DNA of 64,000 nt, from assembly GCA_023386265.1 (NCBI GenBank), contig JAEWKA010000008.1:248001-312000 (forward strand), read 5' to 3'. The notes under the pieces were generated by a model. The model made no database searches, had not been told where the DNA came from, and was given only the letters and a program-made list of their open reading frames with translations. Numbering within the stretch: position 1 is the first letter of the stretch; every line of letters starts with the position of its first letter. This DNA is from Bacillota bacterium. Its GTDB lineage: Bacteria > Bacillota > Clostridia > Oscillospirales > Oscillospiraceae. Shown here piece after piece: positions 31,165 to 41,273 of this stretch. The position numbers and the translations under genes were made by a program.

Positions 31165-32928
31165 TTATCCTCCATAACCCTTGCTCTCGCGAAGCTTGCT
31201 TGCAAAATCGTTTAAATCGATTCCGTCTCCGCCCTGTGTCTGCCGCCTTGCGAGTTTCTCGGTCTTTATTATTTTTATGTAATCATTTCGAGCCTTTTCA
31301 CCCTGAGAAAGCTCCTGCGGTTCACTCAATATTTCGGTTAAAATTGATATTTCCTCGTTTGAAAAACGTTCCGACAGCAGTGCCAACGAAGGCTGCGCAC
31401 CGTTTTTCGCGAGCTGCCCAAGTTCCTCATAAAACTTGGCGAGCAGTTCAGACGAAAAGTCGTCCCCGATTATCTCCGCTCCGTTTGCGAAGAGCGAGGG
31501 GTCATAATAGAGGAGCCTCAGCACGCCCTTTTCCGCTGTCGCGCTTTTGACATTCTCGAAATGAAGCTTTCTGTCTCGCGGCTGCTGCATGTGCGCTGGG
31601 CGGGCATTTTCGCTCTCCTGCTTTTTCTTCGCCTGGCCAAGTAATTTTTTGCGGAGACGCTCGACCTCGCCTGAAACCGTGTCACCAGAAACCTTTGCCA
31701 TATCCGCTGCCTTACGGGAATATACCTCGCGCTCAACCGCGCTCGGAAGGCTTGCAATTAGCCCCGTTGCGTCCCTGATAAACGCTACTCTGCTTTCGTC
31801 GGAGCCGAGATCAAATTTCGCCGCGATGTCCGCAAGCCGATATTCGATGTGGCTCTCGGAGCGCCTTAAAAGGTTCTCAAAGGCTGCCGTACCGAATTTC
31901 TTGATGAATTCGTCGGGATCCTTTGCGCCTGTCATTCGGAGCACCCGCACCTTAATGTCGAGCTGCTGTAAAATCGTGATCGCTCTCTGCGAAGCTTTCT
32001 GTCCCGCCGCGTCTCCGTCATATGCGATGACGACCTCGTTAACAAATCGTGATATGAGCCGCGCCTGTTCCGGCGTAAGCGAGGTGCCAAGCGATGCCAC
32101 CGCGCAGTCGAAACCTGCCTGATGCATCGCTACAACGTCTATATTTCCCTCTGACAGGATTATATATCCCATTTTTGACTTTTTAGCCAAATTCATTGCA
32201 AAAAGATTGTGGCTCTTACTGAAAACTAGTGTTTCGGGGCTATTCATGTACTTTGGCTCGCCATCACCGAGGATTCGTCCCGAAAAACCGATGACGCTGC
32301 CGCGTATATCTATGACTGGAAACATCAGGCGGTTTCGGAAGGTGTCGTATATACCTCCGTCGCCCTTTTTTGAAGCTCTCGCGAGTCCCGCATCCAGAAG
32401 CTCGGGCTTCGTGTAGCCTTTTTTCTGCATTGCCGAAACGAGGCTATCCCAGCTGTCTGGCGCAAATCCAAGCCCGAAAGAGGTCACCATCGCGTTTGAT
32501 ATGTCTCGCTGAATTATGTACTGCCTTGCGGCTTCGCCGCCCTGCGTTGAAAGCTGATCATAGAAAAACCTCGCCGCATCGCGGTTTAATTGAAGCATTC
32601 GCTCACGGCGTGAATAGTTTTCGTCCTTTTCATCCTCGGGAACCGCCATCCCAACCCGTCTTGCGAGAAATCGGATTGCGTCGGGATAGGAAAGGTTCTC
32701 TATCTCCATTATGAAGTTTATGACCGAACCGCCCTTGCCGCAGCCGAAGCAATGATAAATTTGCTTATCGTTTGAGACTGAAAACGACGGGGATTTTTCA
32801 CTGTGGAAGGGACAGAGTCCGAACAGGTTGTTGCCGCTTTTTTTGTTAAGTCTGACGTATTGGGAAACGACGTCGGCAATATCGTTGCGCTCTGTGAGTT
32901 CCTTAATAAAGTTCTCGGGAAAAGCCAT
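31165..32928 (-). CDS. dnaG: DNA primase
   Basis: DnaG makes RNA primers at the replication fork. The product of about 587 residues has the CHC2 zinc finger (CPFHSEKSPSFSVSNDKQIY, then HCFGCG), the TOPRIM domain (GYIILSEGNIDVVAMHQAGF, then YDGDAAGQKA) and a C-terminal DnaB-interacting part. The ATG at 32928 has GGAGG upstream and begins MAFPENFIKEL; a start at 32961 adds an atypical extension. Co-transcribed with rpoD. Confidence 0.97.
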   Translation of the reverse strand: MAFPENFIKELTERNDIADVVSQYVRLNKKSGNNLFGLCPFHSEKSPSFSVSNDKQIYHCFGCGKGGSVINFIMEIENLSYPDAIRFLARRVGMAVPEDEKDENYSRRERMLQLNRDAARFFYDQLSTQGGEAARQYIIQRDISNAMVTSFGLGFAPDSWDSLVSAMQKKGYTKPELLDAGLARASKKGDGGIYDTFRNRLMFPVIDIRGSVIGFSGRILGDGEPKYMNSPETLVFSKSHNLFAMNLAKKSKMGYIILSEGNIDVVAMHQAGFDCAVASLGTSLTPEQARLISRFVNEVVIAYDGDAAGQKASQRAITILQQLDIKVRVLRMTGAKDPDEFIKKFGTAAFENLLRRSESHIEYRLADIAAKFDLGSDESRVAFIRDATGLIASLPSAVEREVYSRKAADMAKVSGDTVSGEVERLRKKLLGQAKKKQESENARPAHMQQPRDRKLHFENVKSATAEKGVLRLLYYDPSLFANGAEIIGDDFSSELLAKFYEELGQLAKNGAQPSLALLSERFSNEEISILTEILSEPQELSQGEKARNDYIKIIKTEKLARRQTQGGDGIDLNDFASKLRESKGYGG

Positions 32929-33029
32929 ATCGTCGCCTCCGTTTCCTAAAAAATCTTCCATTTCCGCCTTTATTCGATAGCGGCAGGCGGCGGTACGTCA
33001 ATAATCAATTGCTGCTTAAAATGTTTTAC

Positions 33030-34034
33030 TCACTTCACCTGCCATGCGGCAGGAATATAGATATTGCTGAACGTATATACCGCATAGTCGTCAGTCATTC
33101 CGGAAACATAGTCGCAGACCGCGCGCTCTGTGCCCTCGATATCGGCTATGCGTCTGTAATCTGGTGGGAGCTTATCGGGGTTTTTGATATAGTAGTCCCA
33201 GATTGCGCCCAGAATTTTCGAGACCTTAGCCTCCTCGCCTTTGGCTTGCGGATTGCGGTATACCTTTTCAAAAAGAAAATCATGGAACAGCTCGACCGCT
33301 TGAGCCATATCGTCTGACATTCGGACTTGGCCCTCGCGGCTCGTTTCGATTACGTCCCTGATTATCGCGTCAATTCTTGTGCTGTGCCGTTCGCCGATGC
33401 GCTCACAGACCTCTTTCGGAATTTCATCCGCAGTCAGTATTCCCGCTCGGATCGCGTCATCAACATCGTGGTTGATATAAGCGATTCTGTCCGCAAGGCG
33501 GACGGCTGTCGCTTCTGCCGTGTCGTCGGGAGCACCTGTGGTATGGTTCAGTATGCCCATTCGAGTCTCATAGCAGAGGTTCAGCCCTTTTCCGGATTTT
33601 TCGAGCTTATCAACAACGCGCAGGCTCTGCTCATAGTGCCGAAAGCCACAGGAATATATTTCGCAGAGTGCCCTTTCACCCGCATGACCAAAGGGTGTAT
33701 GTCCCAAATCATGACCGAGACCTATTGCCTCAGTCAAATCCTCATTAAGCATAAGCGCGCGTGAAATTGTTCTTGCTATGCGCGTCACTTCGAGCGTATG
33801 CGTCAGGCGAGTGCGGTAATGGTCGCCCTCCGGCTGGAGAAAAACCTGAGTCTTATGCTTCAAACGTCTGAAGGACTTTGAATACGTAATCCTGTCGATG
33901 TCTCGCTGGAAGCAGGTTCGGACCTCATCCTGCGCTTCGGGAAAGGCTCGTCCTTTTGAAATTTCAGCAAGCACGCCTATGCCCGAAATCATAAGGCGTT
34001 CAAGCTGCTCGCGTCTTTCTCTAGGGTTCGGCAA
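33030..34034 (-). CDS. dgt: Deoxyguanosinetriphosphate triphosphohydrolase (HD domain)
   Basis: This 334-residue HD-superfamily dNTPase cleaves dGTP-type nucleotides to deoxynucleoside and triphosphate. Motifs: THTLEVTRIARTISRALMLN, then GLGHDLGHTPFGHAGERAL (HD metal site) and YINHDVDDAIRAG. The start codon is TTG at 34034 with GGAGGTG 7 bases upstream. It lies about 100 bases before dnaG, as in many Clostridia, and probably shares that transcript. Confidence 0.92.
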   Translation of the reverse strand: MPNPRERREQLERLMISGIGVLAEISKGRAFPEAQDEVRTCFQRDIDRITYSKSFRRLKHKTQVFLQPEGDHYRTRLTHTLEVTRIARTISRALMLNEDLTEAIGLGHDLGHTPFGHAGERALCEIYSCGFRHYEQSLRVVDKLEKSGKGLNLCYETRMGILNHTTGAPDDTAEATAVRLADRIAYINHDVDDAIRAGILTADEIPKEVCERIGERHSTRIDAIIRDVIETSREGQVRMSDDMAQAVELFHDFLFEKVYRNPQAKGEEAKVSKILGAIWDYYIKNPDKLPPDYRRIADIEGTERAVCDYVSGMTDDYAVYTFSNIYIPAAWQVK

Positions 34035-34140
34035 TACGGGTCACCTCCAAAGTTTTGGGGATGTATGAAACGACCTATCATCTTATACGACATTGCCACC
34101 CATTTCCCTCTTTTTTATTATCATTTTTATAGGAATAAAA

Positions 34141-34183
34141 TATAGATGGGACGGTAATATGAAAGGATACCGCCCCATCTATA
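34141..34183 (-). terminator. Terminator after yigZ-like gene
   Basis: A stem of TATAGATGGG/CCCATCTATA with an inner CGGTA/TACCG pairing lies 29 bases after the stop at 34212, with a T-rich stretch on the minus strand. Confidence 0.65.
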
Positions 34184-34211
34184 TGTATTTTCCGTTCTTT
34201 TTAAGCCCCGT

Positions 34212-34841
34212 TCATCTAATCCGGACGCCTTGAAATACGCTCCCCGTATCCTCGGAATTTGCCCTGCCGTTGGATGCGTCCGTGAGCTTTTGTGTAAAAG
34301 CCTCCGCTCTGTCCGAGCGTACAAGAGCATCGATAATTACATTCGTTCCAAAGTCCGAGTTTTGTATGACTGCTTCAGTTTCCTCGAGTATCCTCTTCGC
34401 CCGCTCAAAAAAACTGTAATCGCAGGAGATTCGGAGCTTTCGCCACTCCGCCATCATCGATACGCCTGCGGCGTCGAGCGCCATTTTCGCCGCCTTGGAA
34501 TAGGCGTGCACCAGACCTCCGGTGCCAAGAAGCGTCCCGCCGAAATAGCGTGTCACCACACAGCAGACATTTTTGATTTCCTCTGATGTAAAGACGTTCA
34601 GTGTCGGCATCCCTGATGTTCCGCTGGGTTCTCCGTCGTCCGAATATCTCGTTATGTTGTTATCACGAATTATATAGGCATAGACGTTATGCGTAGCGTC
34701 GCGGTGCCCTTCTCGCGTTTCGCGGAGCTTTTCCAGAGCCTCTTCCTCGGTGTCCGTACGCCAGACATGTCCGATGAAGCGGGAATGTTTTTCCGTGAAT
34801 TCCGCTTTGCCTTCGCCTGACGGTACAAGATAGCTCGTCAT
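34212..34841 (-). CDS. YigZ/IMPACT-family protein
   Basis: This 209-residue protein has the UPF0029 (IMPACT) domain (TEKHSRFIGHVWRTDTEEEA, then SDDGEPSGTSGMPTL and GGTLLGTGGLVHAYSKAAK) and a C-terminal DUF1949 domain. YigZ homologues are implicated in translation control; biochemistry is uncertain. Start at ATG 34841 preceded by GGAGG; upstream GTG codons are probably the RBS context. It follows hflX after 21 bases. Confidence 0.92.
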   Translation of the reverse strand: MTSYLVPSGEGKAEFTEKHSRFIGHVWRTDTEEEALEKLRETREGHRDATHNVYAYIIRDNNITRYSDDGEPSGTSGMPTLNVFTSEEIKNVCCVVTRYFGGTLLGTGGLVHAYSKAAKMALDAAGVSMMAEWRKLRISCDYSFFERAKRILEETEAVIQNSDFGTNVIIDALVRSDRAEAFTQKLTDASNGRANSEDTGSVFQGVRIR

Positions 34842-34862
34842 CGGCTCCACCTCCACTCGCGT

Positions 34863-36158
34863 TTAAGTTATATCGTCTTCGGATAAATCTTCCGTTTCGC
34901 CTTTTACGACGAAAGCGCGCACCCTGCCCCAGAGCTCCGGTCTTATGACCGCTTTCACCCTGATGCCGTTATCCACATATTCCGCAGACGTCACTGAGCC
35001 CTCACGGTGCAGAAACTCCAGAACTCCAGCCTCCCGATAAGGCAGCAAAAGATCGACATTTCTCTTTCCGTTTTCAAGCTGCTTAGATAGCGCGGACAGG
35101 AGCTCCGCCGCGCCCTCTCCGGTTTTTGCCGAGATGCAGACAATGCTCTCTCCGTGCGGAAGCTCACCAGAAAAAGCGTCGCACTTGTTGAAAACACGGA
35201 TGCAAGGCGTCTTTGAAGCGCCGAGCTGGTCAATGAGCTCGTCTACTATCCTCGCCTGCTCTTCCCAAGTCGGGCTTGAAATGTCTATGACGTGTAGAAG
35301 CACATCCGCATAGGCGAGCTCCTCGAGCGTCGCCTTGAAGGCCTCGACCAGATGGTGCGGAAGTTTTCTGATAAAGCCTACGGTGTCGGAGAGCAAAATT
35401 TCCTGCGTATCGCTTATACTTGTGCGGCGCGTCGTCGTGTCCAGAGTATCGAAAAGCCTGTCGTTCGCGGGTATACCCGCACCCGTAAGGCAATTTAGAA
35501 GCGTTGATTTCCCTGAGTTCGTATAGCCGACGAGCGCGACGACAGGCATTGAGTTTTTTTCTCGTCTGCGCCGTTGAGTTCCGCGGACACGCCGCACTTC
35601 CTCCAGCTCCTCACGCAGCTTTTGTATTTTACGTCTTATGTGACGGCGGTCCGTCTCAAGCTGAGTTTCGCCGGGTCCGCGCGTTCCGATAGGCGAGGAG
35701 CCACCCGCGGCCGTCTGCCTCACAAGGTGGGTCCACATTCCCGTCAGGCGGGGCAGGAGATATTCGTACTGTGCAAGCTCAACCTGAAGCTGTCCTTCTC
35801 TCGTTTGAGCCCTTTGCGCAAATATATCAAGTATGAGTCCGCTCCTATCAAGTACCTTGACTCCGAGATCCTCCGAAAGCACACGCATCTGTGAAGGCGA
35901 AAGCTCATTGTCAAAGACAGCGAGGTCGCATTCGTTGCGGTCAATGAGTTCCTTCATCTCCTGAACCTTGCCCTCACCGATGAAGGTTCGCGCTTCGGGC
36001 GTTGCTTTGTTTTGCAGCACATAGGCCACCGCTTCTCCGCCCGCCGTCTCAACGAGCGCCGCTAGCTCCTGCATACTGATTTCGGTCGATCGTTCATCCT
36101 CCGCCATAGAATTTGCGGAAAGCCCTGCCAAAACTGCTTTTTCTTTTTTTATTTCCAT
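34863..36158 (-). CDS. hflX: Ribosome-splitting GTPase HflX
   Basis: HflX binds and splits stalled or idle 70S ribosomes under stress. The 431-residue protein has the HflX N-terminal domain (FIGEGKVQEMKELIDRNECD, then FDNELSPSQMRVL), the RLTGMWTHLVRQTAAGGSSP region, and GTPase motifs G1 GYTNSGKST, G3 DTVGFIRKLPHHL, G4 NKCD. GGAGG precedes the ATG. It heads a two-gene unit with the yigZ-like gene. Confidence 0.95.
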   Translation of the reverse strand: MEIKKEKAVLAGLSANSMAEDERSTEISMQELAALVETAGGEAVAYVLQNKATPEARTFIGEGKVQEMKELIDRNECDLAVFDNELSPSQMRVLSEDLGVKVLDRSGLILDIFAQRAQTREGQLQVELAQYEYLLPRLTGMWTHLVRQTAAGGSSPIGTRGPGETQLETDRRHIRRKIQKLREELEEVRRVRGTQRRRREKNSMPVVALVGYTNSGKSTLLNCLTGAGIPANDRLFDTLDTTTRRTSISDTQEILLSDTVGFIRKLPHHLVEAFKATLEELAYADVLLHVIDISSPTWEEQARIVDELIDQLGASKTPCIRVFNKCDAFSGELPHGESIVCISAKTGEGAAELLSALSKQLENGKRNVDLLLPYREAGVLEFLHREGSVTSAEYVDNGIRVKAVIRPELWGRVRAFVVKGETEDLSEDDIT

Positions 36159-36259
36159 TTATAGCCTCCGCAAAATTTGTCGCCGCGCTCGGCGGCGAAA
36201 TTTTTTGTATAAATATTATGATTCCCTATCTGACGAAATTCAGTACGAACCTTCAGTGC

Positions 36260-39200
36260 CTAAAGCAAAGGAGCCGGTAGGCTGAATTCTTGGCTTGATA
36301 CGAGGATTTCAAACTGCTTTTTCTGTGTGACATCGAGCTCGCACACAAGATAGCTGCTTCCAGTAATCGAGACAAGGGAGGCCGTTTTCCACATGATTTC
36401 TCCGTTTTTGATTATCCTGTAATCTGTGGTAAACGGAAGTTCAATCTTTCCGGCCCGTACCACTGTTATTATTTGACTGAGCTTTTCCCTGTCTTCGAAA
36501 TAGATTATGTTCTCGAGCCAGTTTTTCTCGGCTTCCCCAAGATTTCTTGTTTCCTCGCTGCATCTCACATGGTTGCGGCTGAGAATGCGAAGCGTATCCT
36601 CGGAGTAGTTAAATTCGAATATTTCGTCAAAGACCGAGTAGAGCGCGTCGCAATATTTATTGAGATCGTTTTCTCTTTCGGTAAGGAGCCTGTCGGTGGC
36701 ATCAACGAGTGACATACAAATGAGCGGCTTATCCTCTGTTCCGCCGATATGCTTAATAACACAGTCAAACTGCATGAGGCTGCCGTCGAACCTGAATCTA
36801 TGCGCAGTCAGCTTCTGAACCGCGCCTGTCGAAACGGCGAGGCGGCACGTATCCAGAAGTCTTTCCCTGTCTTGCGGATAAACTCGGTTAACGACATTGA
36901 GCGAATGCTCTCTGAACGCTGCCATGTTGGGGTACCCCATGATCTCATAATAGGTATTGTTAACTCTGATTGCTTCGATGCAATCTCCTGAAAGCTCATA
37001 AATGCCGAAGCCTCCGAGGATGCCGTCCAGCATGGAATTTATAAGGCTGTCCCCGCCCAGAACAGCATTGATGCCGCTTAGAGTAACGCCCGCAGGCTTT
37101 TCACGTCTGAAGTCTGTTGGATCCTGCCCAGCTATCAGCTTTTCATATTCCTCACGCGGAATCGGGCGCGAATAGTAATATCCCTGAATCGTTTCGCAGC
37201 CGAGGCTATGTAAAAAGTCGACCTGCTCTCTGGTTTCGACGCCTTCGGCGACGACCGGTATCCCAAGCCATTTTGCCATACGAATTACCGAGGTAACGAC
37301 TGTTCCAACCTTACCTCCGAGTTCAAAGCCTTCCAAAAATTTGGTGTCAATCTTCAGCGTGTCAACGTCAAAATCCTTGAGCATATTGAGCGAGGAAAAT
37401 CCGCTGCCAAAGTCGTCGATCGCGACTGAAAAGCCGAATTCATGCAGTATGTCTGCAACCTTGTTCTGATCCTTCGAATCCATTATGAAAGCCGATTCGG
37501 TAAGCTCGATCTCCAGATATTTCGGATCGACCGCATATTTTTGCGTTATATTGAAAAGTCTCTGCGGAAAATGCAAATCGTGCATATGGACGCGTGAAAA
37601 GTTAACCGAAATTGGCAGGACTGGTCTGCCTTCCGCCTGTGCCAAAGCGAGAAATTCACAGACCTTCTCAAAAATATAGAAGTCTAGCCTTCGTATAAAA
37701 CCGTTGCGTTCAAAAAGCTCAATGAATCTGCTTGGCTGAATGATCTCCCCATCGGGCTTTTTCCAGCGCGCCAGTGCTTCCGCACCGATAACGGTTTCGG
37801 TGTAAGTGCTGTATTTCGGCTGATAGTATTCAATAAATTCTCCGCTTTCCAGCCCCTTCATCATGCTGCCGACCATGCCGGCGTCCTGGAGCTGGCATTC
37901 CAGCATCGATTCATCAAAAATGGCTATGCCCGTGCTGTAATTATACTTAATGGTGTCCTTGGCAATTGAAGCCTTATCGATCATCTCAAAAATTGCCATT
38001 CCTCGGTCATTAACAAGGTAGATTCCGGCGCACAGGAAAAACGGCAGTCCTGTCTCTTTCGCTGTCTTTAACGCTGCGCGTATCGTACCGAAAATCTCTT
38101 CCTTGTCCTTTCCCGTTGTAAACCAGACGAAGTGGTCTGAATACAGCCGCGAGACAACATCACCCCTTTTTTTATAGCGCAAAATCGTATCGGCAATCGT
38201 TTTCAGAAGCGCATCTCCGGCCTCATAACCATAAAGCTCATTATAGGTGCGGAACGAAACAACCTCGAACGAGATGACGGAGCAGTCGCGGTCGAGGGGG
38301 AGTCTTAATAGTGCGCGTCTTGTTTCGGCTTCGAAACCCGGTTTATTATATAGCCCCGTAAGTGGGTCGACCGTGCATGCTTCCACATATTTCTTTCGCT
38401 CACTGCGCGTTTCTTTCAGACGACGCCTCGCAGTCATACCAACGGATGTGAGTAATAAAAGCGCAAGCGTCACCACGACCCCTATCCAAACAGGGTCCAT
38501 CCTGCTGATTCCCGAAAGCTCATTTTCTATATAACTCTTGCTGATTGAGTTGAGTATATACCAGCCGCCTGTACCTAAAGGCTGATAAGCATAGTAAATT
38601 CCGCTTTCAACGGCGGGATTAACCATACCCTTGCCGCCAGCTCTGACAGTGCTTCTCAGCTTCTCGACATCCTCGCCCGAAACAGCGTTTACCGAGGCAA
38701 GCTTATCAAAATATGCATATATATCGGATTCGCCTTCGAAAGCCTGAACCTTCCCTGTATCCGTGACGATTCTTCCGGACGGTTCGAACACAACAGCTGC
38801 CGATGCGCATAAGTTTGTTTCCGACCAAAGTATGCGTCGAATTTCTTCCTCAGTACAAAAACCAATAACCGCGCCTATATTTTTACCGTTCTCCTCATAG
38901 GGCACGGCAAAAGCAAAGCGCAGTTTGTCGCTGAGATCGATTTTGCAGAGTACGGGAGTTCCGCCTAATGCAGTTTTCCAGCACTCCTGACCTGAAATAT
39001 CGATAGTTTCGTTTTTTTCGGTTAAAAGCACGGCACTCGGTCCGACGACTGCCGCATAAGAAAAGCCAATATCCTGGGCCGAAGTGCTCAGCTGGCTAAG
39101 GAAACGGTCTTTCCCGTCCTGCTCCGCTTTCTCAAGGCGTGAAGCGTAATTTGACAGCACCTCAAAGCGCGTGTCCGCGGCAGAGCCAAAAATGTTGCTC

Positions 39201-39355
39201 TGCTCTGTCCCTGGTAGATAAAGCAAGCGTTCCTTCTGGGCATCCATCTGTGCGAAAGACTGGGAGCGGTAAAGCCACGCGCAGAGCACCAGTCCCACGA
39301 TAAGTGCGGCTGGTATTAGAATCGAGAATATGGCACGTTTAGCGTTAGATTCCAC
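36260..39355 (-). CDS. Membrane-bound c-di-GMP phosphodiesterase: sensor, degenerate GGDEF, EAL, PAS
   Basis: This 1031-residue protein has an N-terminal helix (residues 9-30), an extracytoplasmic dCACHE-like sensor (to about 285), a second helix (about 288-308), a GGDEF domain (about 325-450), an EAL domain (about 500-750) and two C-terminal PAS-like segments. The GGDEF signature is YSDHF at about 405-409, so the cyclase site is lost. The EAL site looks complete: GAEALARW, SVNFSR, ELTES, IDDFGSG, LKID, AEGVET, QGYYYS. So c-di-GMP hydrolysis is predicted. The sensed ligand is unknown. The window also holds a c-di-GMP riboswitch. Confidence 0.92.
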   Translation of the reverse strand: MESNAKRAIFSILIPAALIVGLVLCAWLYRSQSFAQMDAQKERLLYLPGTEQSNIFGSAADTRFEVLSNYASRLEKAEQDGKDRFLSQLSTSAQDIGFSYAAVVGPSAVLLTEKNETIDISGQECWKTALGGTPVLCKIDLSDKLRFAFAVPYEENGKNIGAVIGFCTEEEIRRILWSETNLCASAAVVFEPSGRIVTDTGKVQAFEGESDIYAYFDKLASVNAVSGEDVEKLRSTVRAGGKGMVNPAVESGIYYAYQPLGTGGWYILNSISKSYIENELSGISRMDPVWIGVVVTLALLLLTSVGMTARRRLKETRSERKKYVEACTVDPLTGLYNKPGFEAETRRALLRLPLDRDCSVISFEVVSFRTYNELYGYEAGDALLKTIADTILRYKKRGDVVSRLYSDHFVWFTTGKDKEEIFGTIRAALKTAKETGLPFFLCAGIYLVNDRGMAIFEMIDKASIAKDTIKYNYSTGIAIFDESMLECQLQDAGMVGSMMKGLESGEFIEYYQPKYSTYTETVIGAEALARWKKPDGEIIQPSRFIELFERNGFIRRLDFYIFEKVCEFLALAQAEGRPVLPISVNFSRVHMHDLHFPQRLFNITQKYAVDPKYLEIELTESAFIMDSKDQNKVADILHEFGFSVAIDDFGSGFSSLNMLKDFDVDTLKIDTKFLEGFELGGKVGTVVTSVIRMAKWLGIPVVAEGVETREQVDFLHSLGCETIQGYYYSRPIPREEYEKLIAGQDPTDFRREKPAGVTLSGINAVLGGDSLINSMLDGILGGFGIYELSGDCIEAIRVNNTYYEIMGYPNMAAFREHSLNVVNRVYPQDRERLLDTCRLAVSTGAVQKLTAHRFRFDGSLMQFDCVIKHIGGTEDKPLICMSLVDATDRLLTERENDLNKYCDALYSVFDEIFEFNYSEDTLRILSRNHVRCSEETRNLGEAEKNWLENIIYFEDREKLSQIITVVRAGKIELPFTTDYRIIKNGEIMWKTASLVSITGSSYLVCELDVTQKKQFEILVSSQEFSLPAPLL

Positions 39356-39694
39356 TTATTCCAACCGCCTTCTACTCAAGATTGTAGAAACAAGGCTCAG
39401 TAGTACAGATTAAAAGTCTTTAGAAAACTGCCAAAATACCGACCGCTCTCTTTTGAATATTATACACAAATCACCATAATCGGTCAACGAAGTTTTCGTA
39501 CATCTTCCAAATTTTACACGGTTCGCTCAAATGTCCTGTTTCTCTGCTATTTGCATATAAACACGAGCGAAATTGCAAATATATGAAGAATATTGTTTTT
39601 ATACTTGAGGAATTTCATAAAATATGTTAGTTTCTTTAACAGTGCAATGCGCTTGCACTAATTGAGAGGAAAAATATTTTGGAGGAATTATTTA
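39356..39694. other. Divergent region between EAL gene and putP
   Basis: This AT-rich intergenic stretch of about 340 bases separates divergently transcribed genes. The only structured element noted is a perfect inverted repeat at 39641-39659. No gene was found. Confidence 0.5.
39641..39659. promoter_or_regulatory. Palindromic operator candidate before putP
   Basis: AGTGCAA-5-TTGCACT is a perfect inverted repeat 36 bases before the putP start, close to where a repressor would act. The cognate regulator is not in the window. Confidence 0.5.
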
Positions 39695-41254
39695 ATGAGT
39701 GGTGGAACCATACAAATCCTAATCGCAATGGCTGTCTATATGCTCGCGGTAATAGGCATCGGTCTGTTTTTCGCAAAGCGCGCCAACCAGAACTCGGACA
39801 ACTATTTTCTCGGCGGCAGGTCCCTTGGACCGTGGATTGCTGCGATGAGCGCGGAGGCCTCCGACATGAGCGGTTGGCTACTCATGGGTCTGCCGGGCGT
39901 AGCCTATTGGTGCGGTCTTGCTGATGCCACCTGGACAGCAATTGGCCTTGCCGTCGGTACATACCTTAACTGGCTTCTTGTTTCAAAGCGTCTGCGCCGC
40001 TATTCAGCTGTGGCGGACAATGCAATCACCATCCCCGATTTTTTCAGCAATCGTTTCCACGACAAAAAGAAACTCTTGATGTCAATTGCGGCTCTCTTTA
40101 TTCTCGTGTTTTTCACAGTCTATGCCGCTAGTTGCTTCATCACCTGCGGGAAGCTTTTCAGCACTCTGTTCGGATTTTCATATCAGAGCATGATGATAGC
40201 CGGCGCACTTTTCGTTATTGTTTATACCTTCTTGGGCGGATTTCTGGCCGAGAGTACATCCGATTTTATGCAGAGCATTGTAATGATAGTTGCTTTGGTA
40301 GCAGTTCTCGTTGTTGCGGTCATCAGCGCAGGCGGTTCTGCTCAAATTTTGGAAAACATCAAGGGCATTCCGGGCTTCTTTGAATTCTTCGGAATGGCAT
40401 CTCCGACGGTAGCCGATGGAGTACAGCAGGTTTCGAACGGACAGGCTCTGTTCGGGAGTGCCTTGCCATACGGGTTTTTGACCATTCTTTCAACGCTTTC
40501 CTGGGGACTTGGTTACTTTGGCATGCCGCAGGTTCTCCTGCGCTTCATGGCTATCCGTAAAGTAAGTGAGCTCAAAACCTCCAGAAGAATTGCAACCACA
40601 TGGGCAGTTATCTCCATGACAGCCGCCGTACTTATCGGCATTATCGGCAGAGTGCTTTATCCTGTTGAACTTTTAACTTCCGGGGAGTCGGAAAGCGTAT
40701 TTATACTTCTTTCAACAAATCTTCTGCCGCCGCTGCTCGCGGGACTCGCCATGGCCGGTATCCTTGCCGCCACCATCAGTTCCTCCGACTCCTATCTGCT
40801 AATCGCATCCTCGGCATTTTCCAAGAACATTTTCCAGGGGCTTCTCAAGAAAAACGCGACGGACAAACAGGTTATGACCGTGTCCCGTATCGTATTGGTC
40901 TTGATAGCCGTTATCGGTATGCTTTTGGCTTGGGATAAAAGCAAAGTCATTTTCGATGTTGTATCCTTTGCTTGGGCGGGCTTCGGCGCAACCTTCGGCC
41001 CGATCATGCTGTTTTCACTGTTCTGGAAACGCACCACTCTGCAGGGCGCGGTTGCGGGGATGCTCGCGGGCGGCAGCATGGTTTTCATCTGGAAGCTTCT
41101 CATTCGTCCAATGGGCGGAGTTATGGGCATATATGAGCTGCTCCCTGCCTTCCTTATCTCCTGTGTTTTCATCATTGTCGTCTCGCTTTTAACCAAAGAG
41201 CCTTCAAAAGAAATTCAGGAAGATTTCGAAAAAGCAAAGACCTACGAATGCTGA
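39695..41254 (+). CDS. putP: Sodium/proline symporter
   Basis: This 519-residue sodium:solute symporter of the SSS family starts MSGGTIQILIAMAVYMLAVI and has about 13 hydrophobic segments. Diagnostic PutP motifs are SDNYFLGGRSLGPWIAAMSA and GYFGMPQVLLRFMAI. GGAGG at 39681-39685 selects the ATG at 39695 over the upstream in-frame codon at 39662. A terminator follows. Proline as substrate is inferred from family similarity. Confidence 0.9.
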   Translation: MSGGTIQILIAMAVYMLAVIGIGLFFAKRANQNSDNYFLGGRSLGPWIAAMSAEASDMSGWLLMGLPGVAYWCGLADATWTAIGLAVGTYLNWLLVSKRLRRYSAVADNAITIPDFFSNRFHDKKKLLMSIAALFILVFFTVYAASCFITCGKLFSTLFGFSYQSMMIAGALFVIVYTFLGGFLAESTSDFMQSIVMIVALVAVLVVAVISAGGSAQILENIKGIPGFFEFFGMASPTVADGVQQVSNGQALFGSALPYGFLTILSTLSWGLGYFGMPQVLLRFMAIRKVSELKTSRRIATTWAVISMTAAVLIGIIGRVLYPVELLTSGESESVFILLSTNLLPPLLAGLAMAGILAATISSSDSYLLIASSAFSKNIFQGLLKKNATDKQVMTVSRIVLVLIAVIGMLLAWDKSKVIFDVVSFAWAGFGATFGPIMLFSLFWKRTTLQGAVAGMLAGGSMVFIWKLLIRPMGGVMGIYELLPAFLISCVFIIVVSLLTKEPSKEIQEDFEKAKTYEC

Positions 41255-41273
41255 TACATTATAAAAAGCAATT

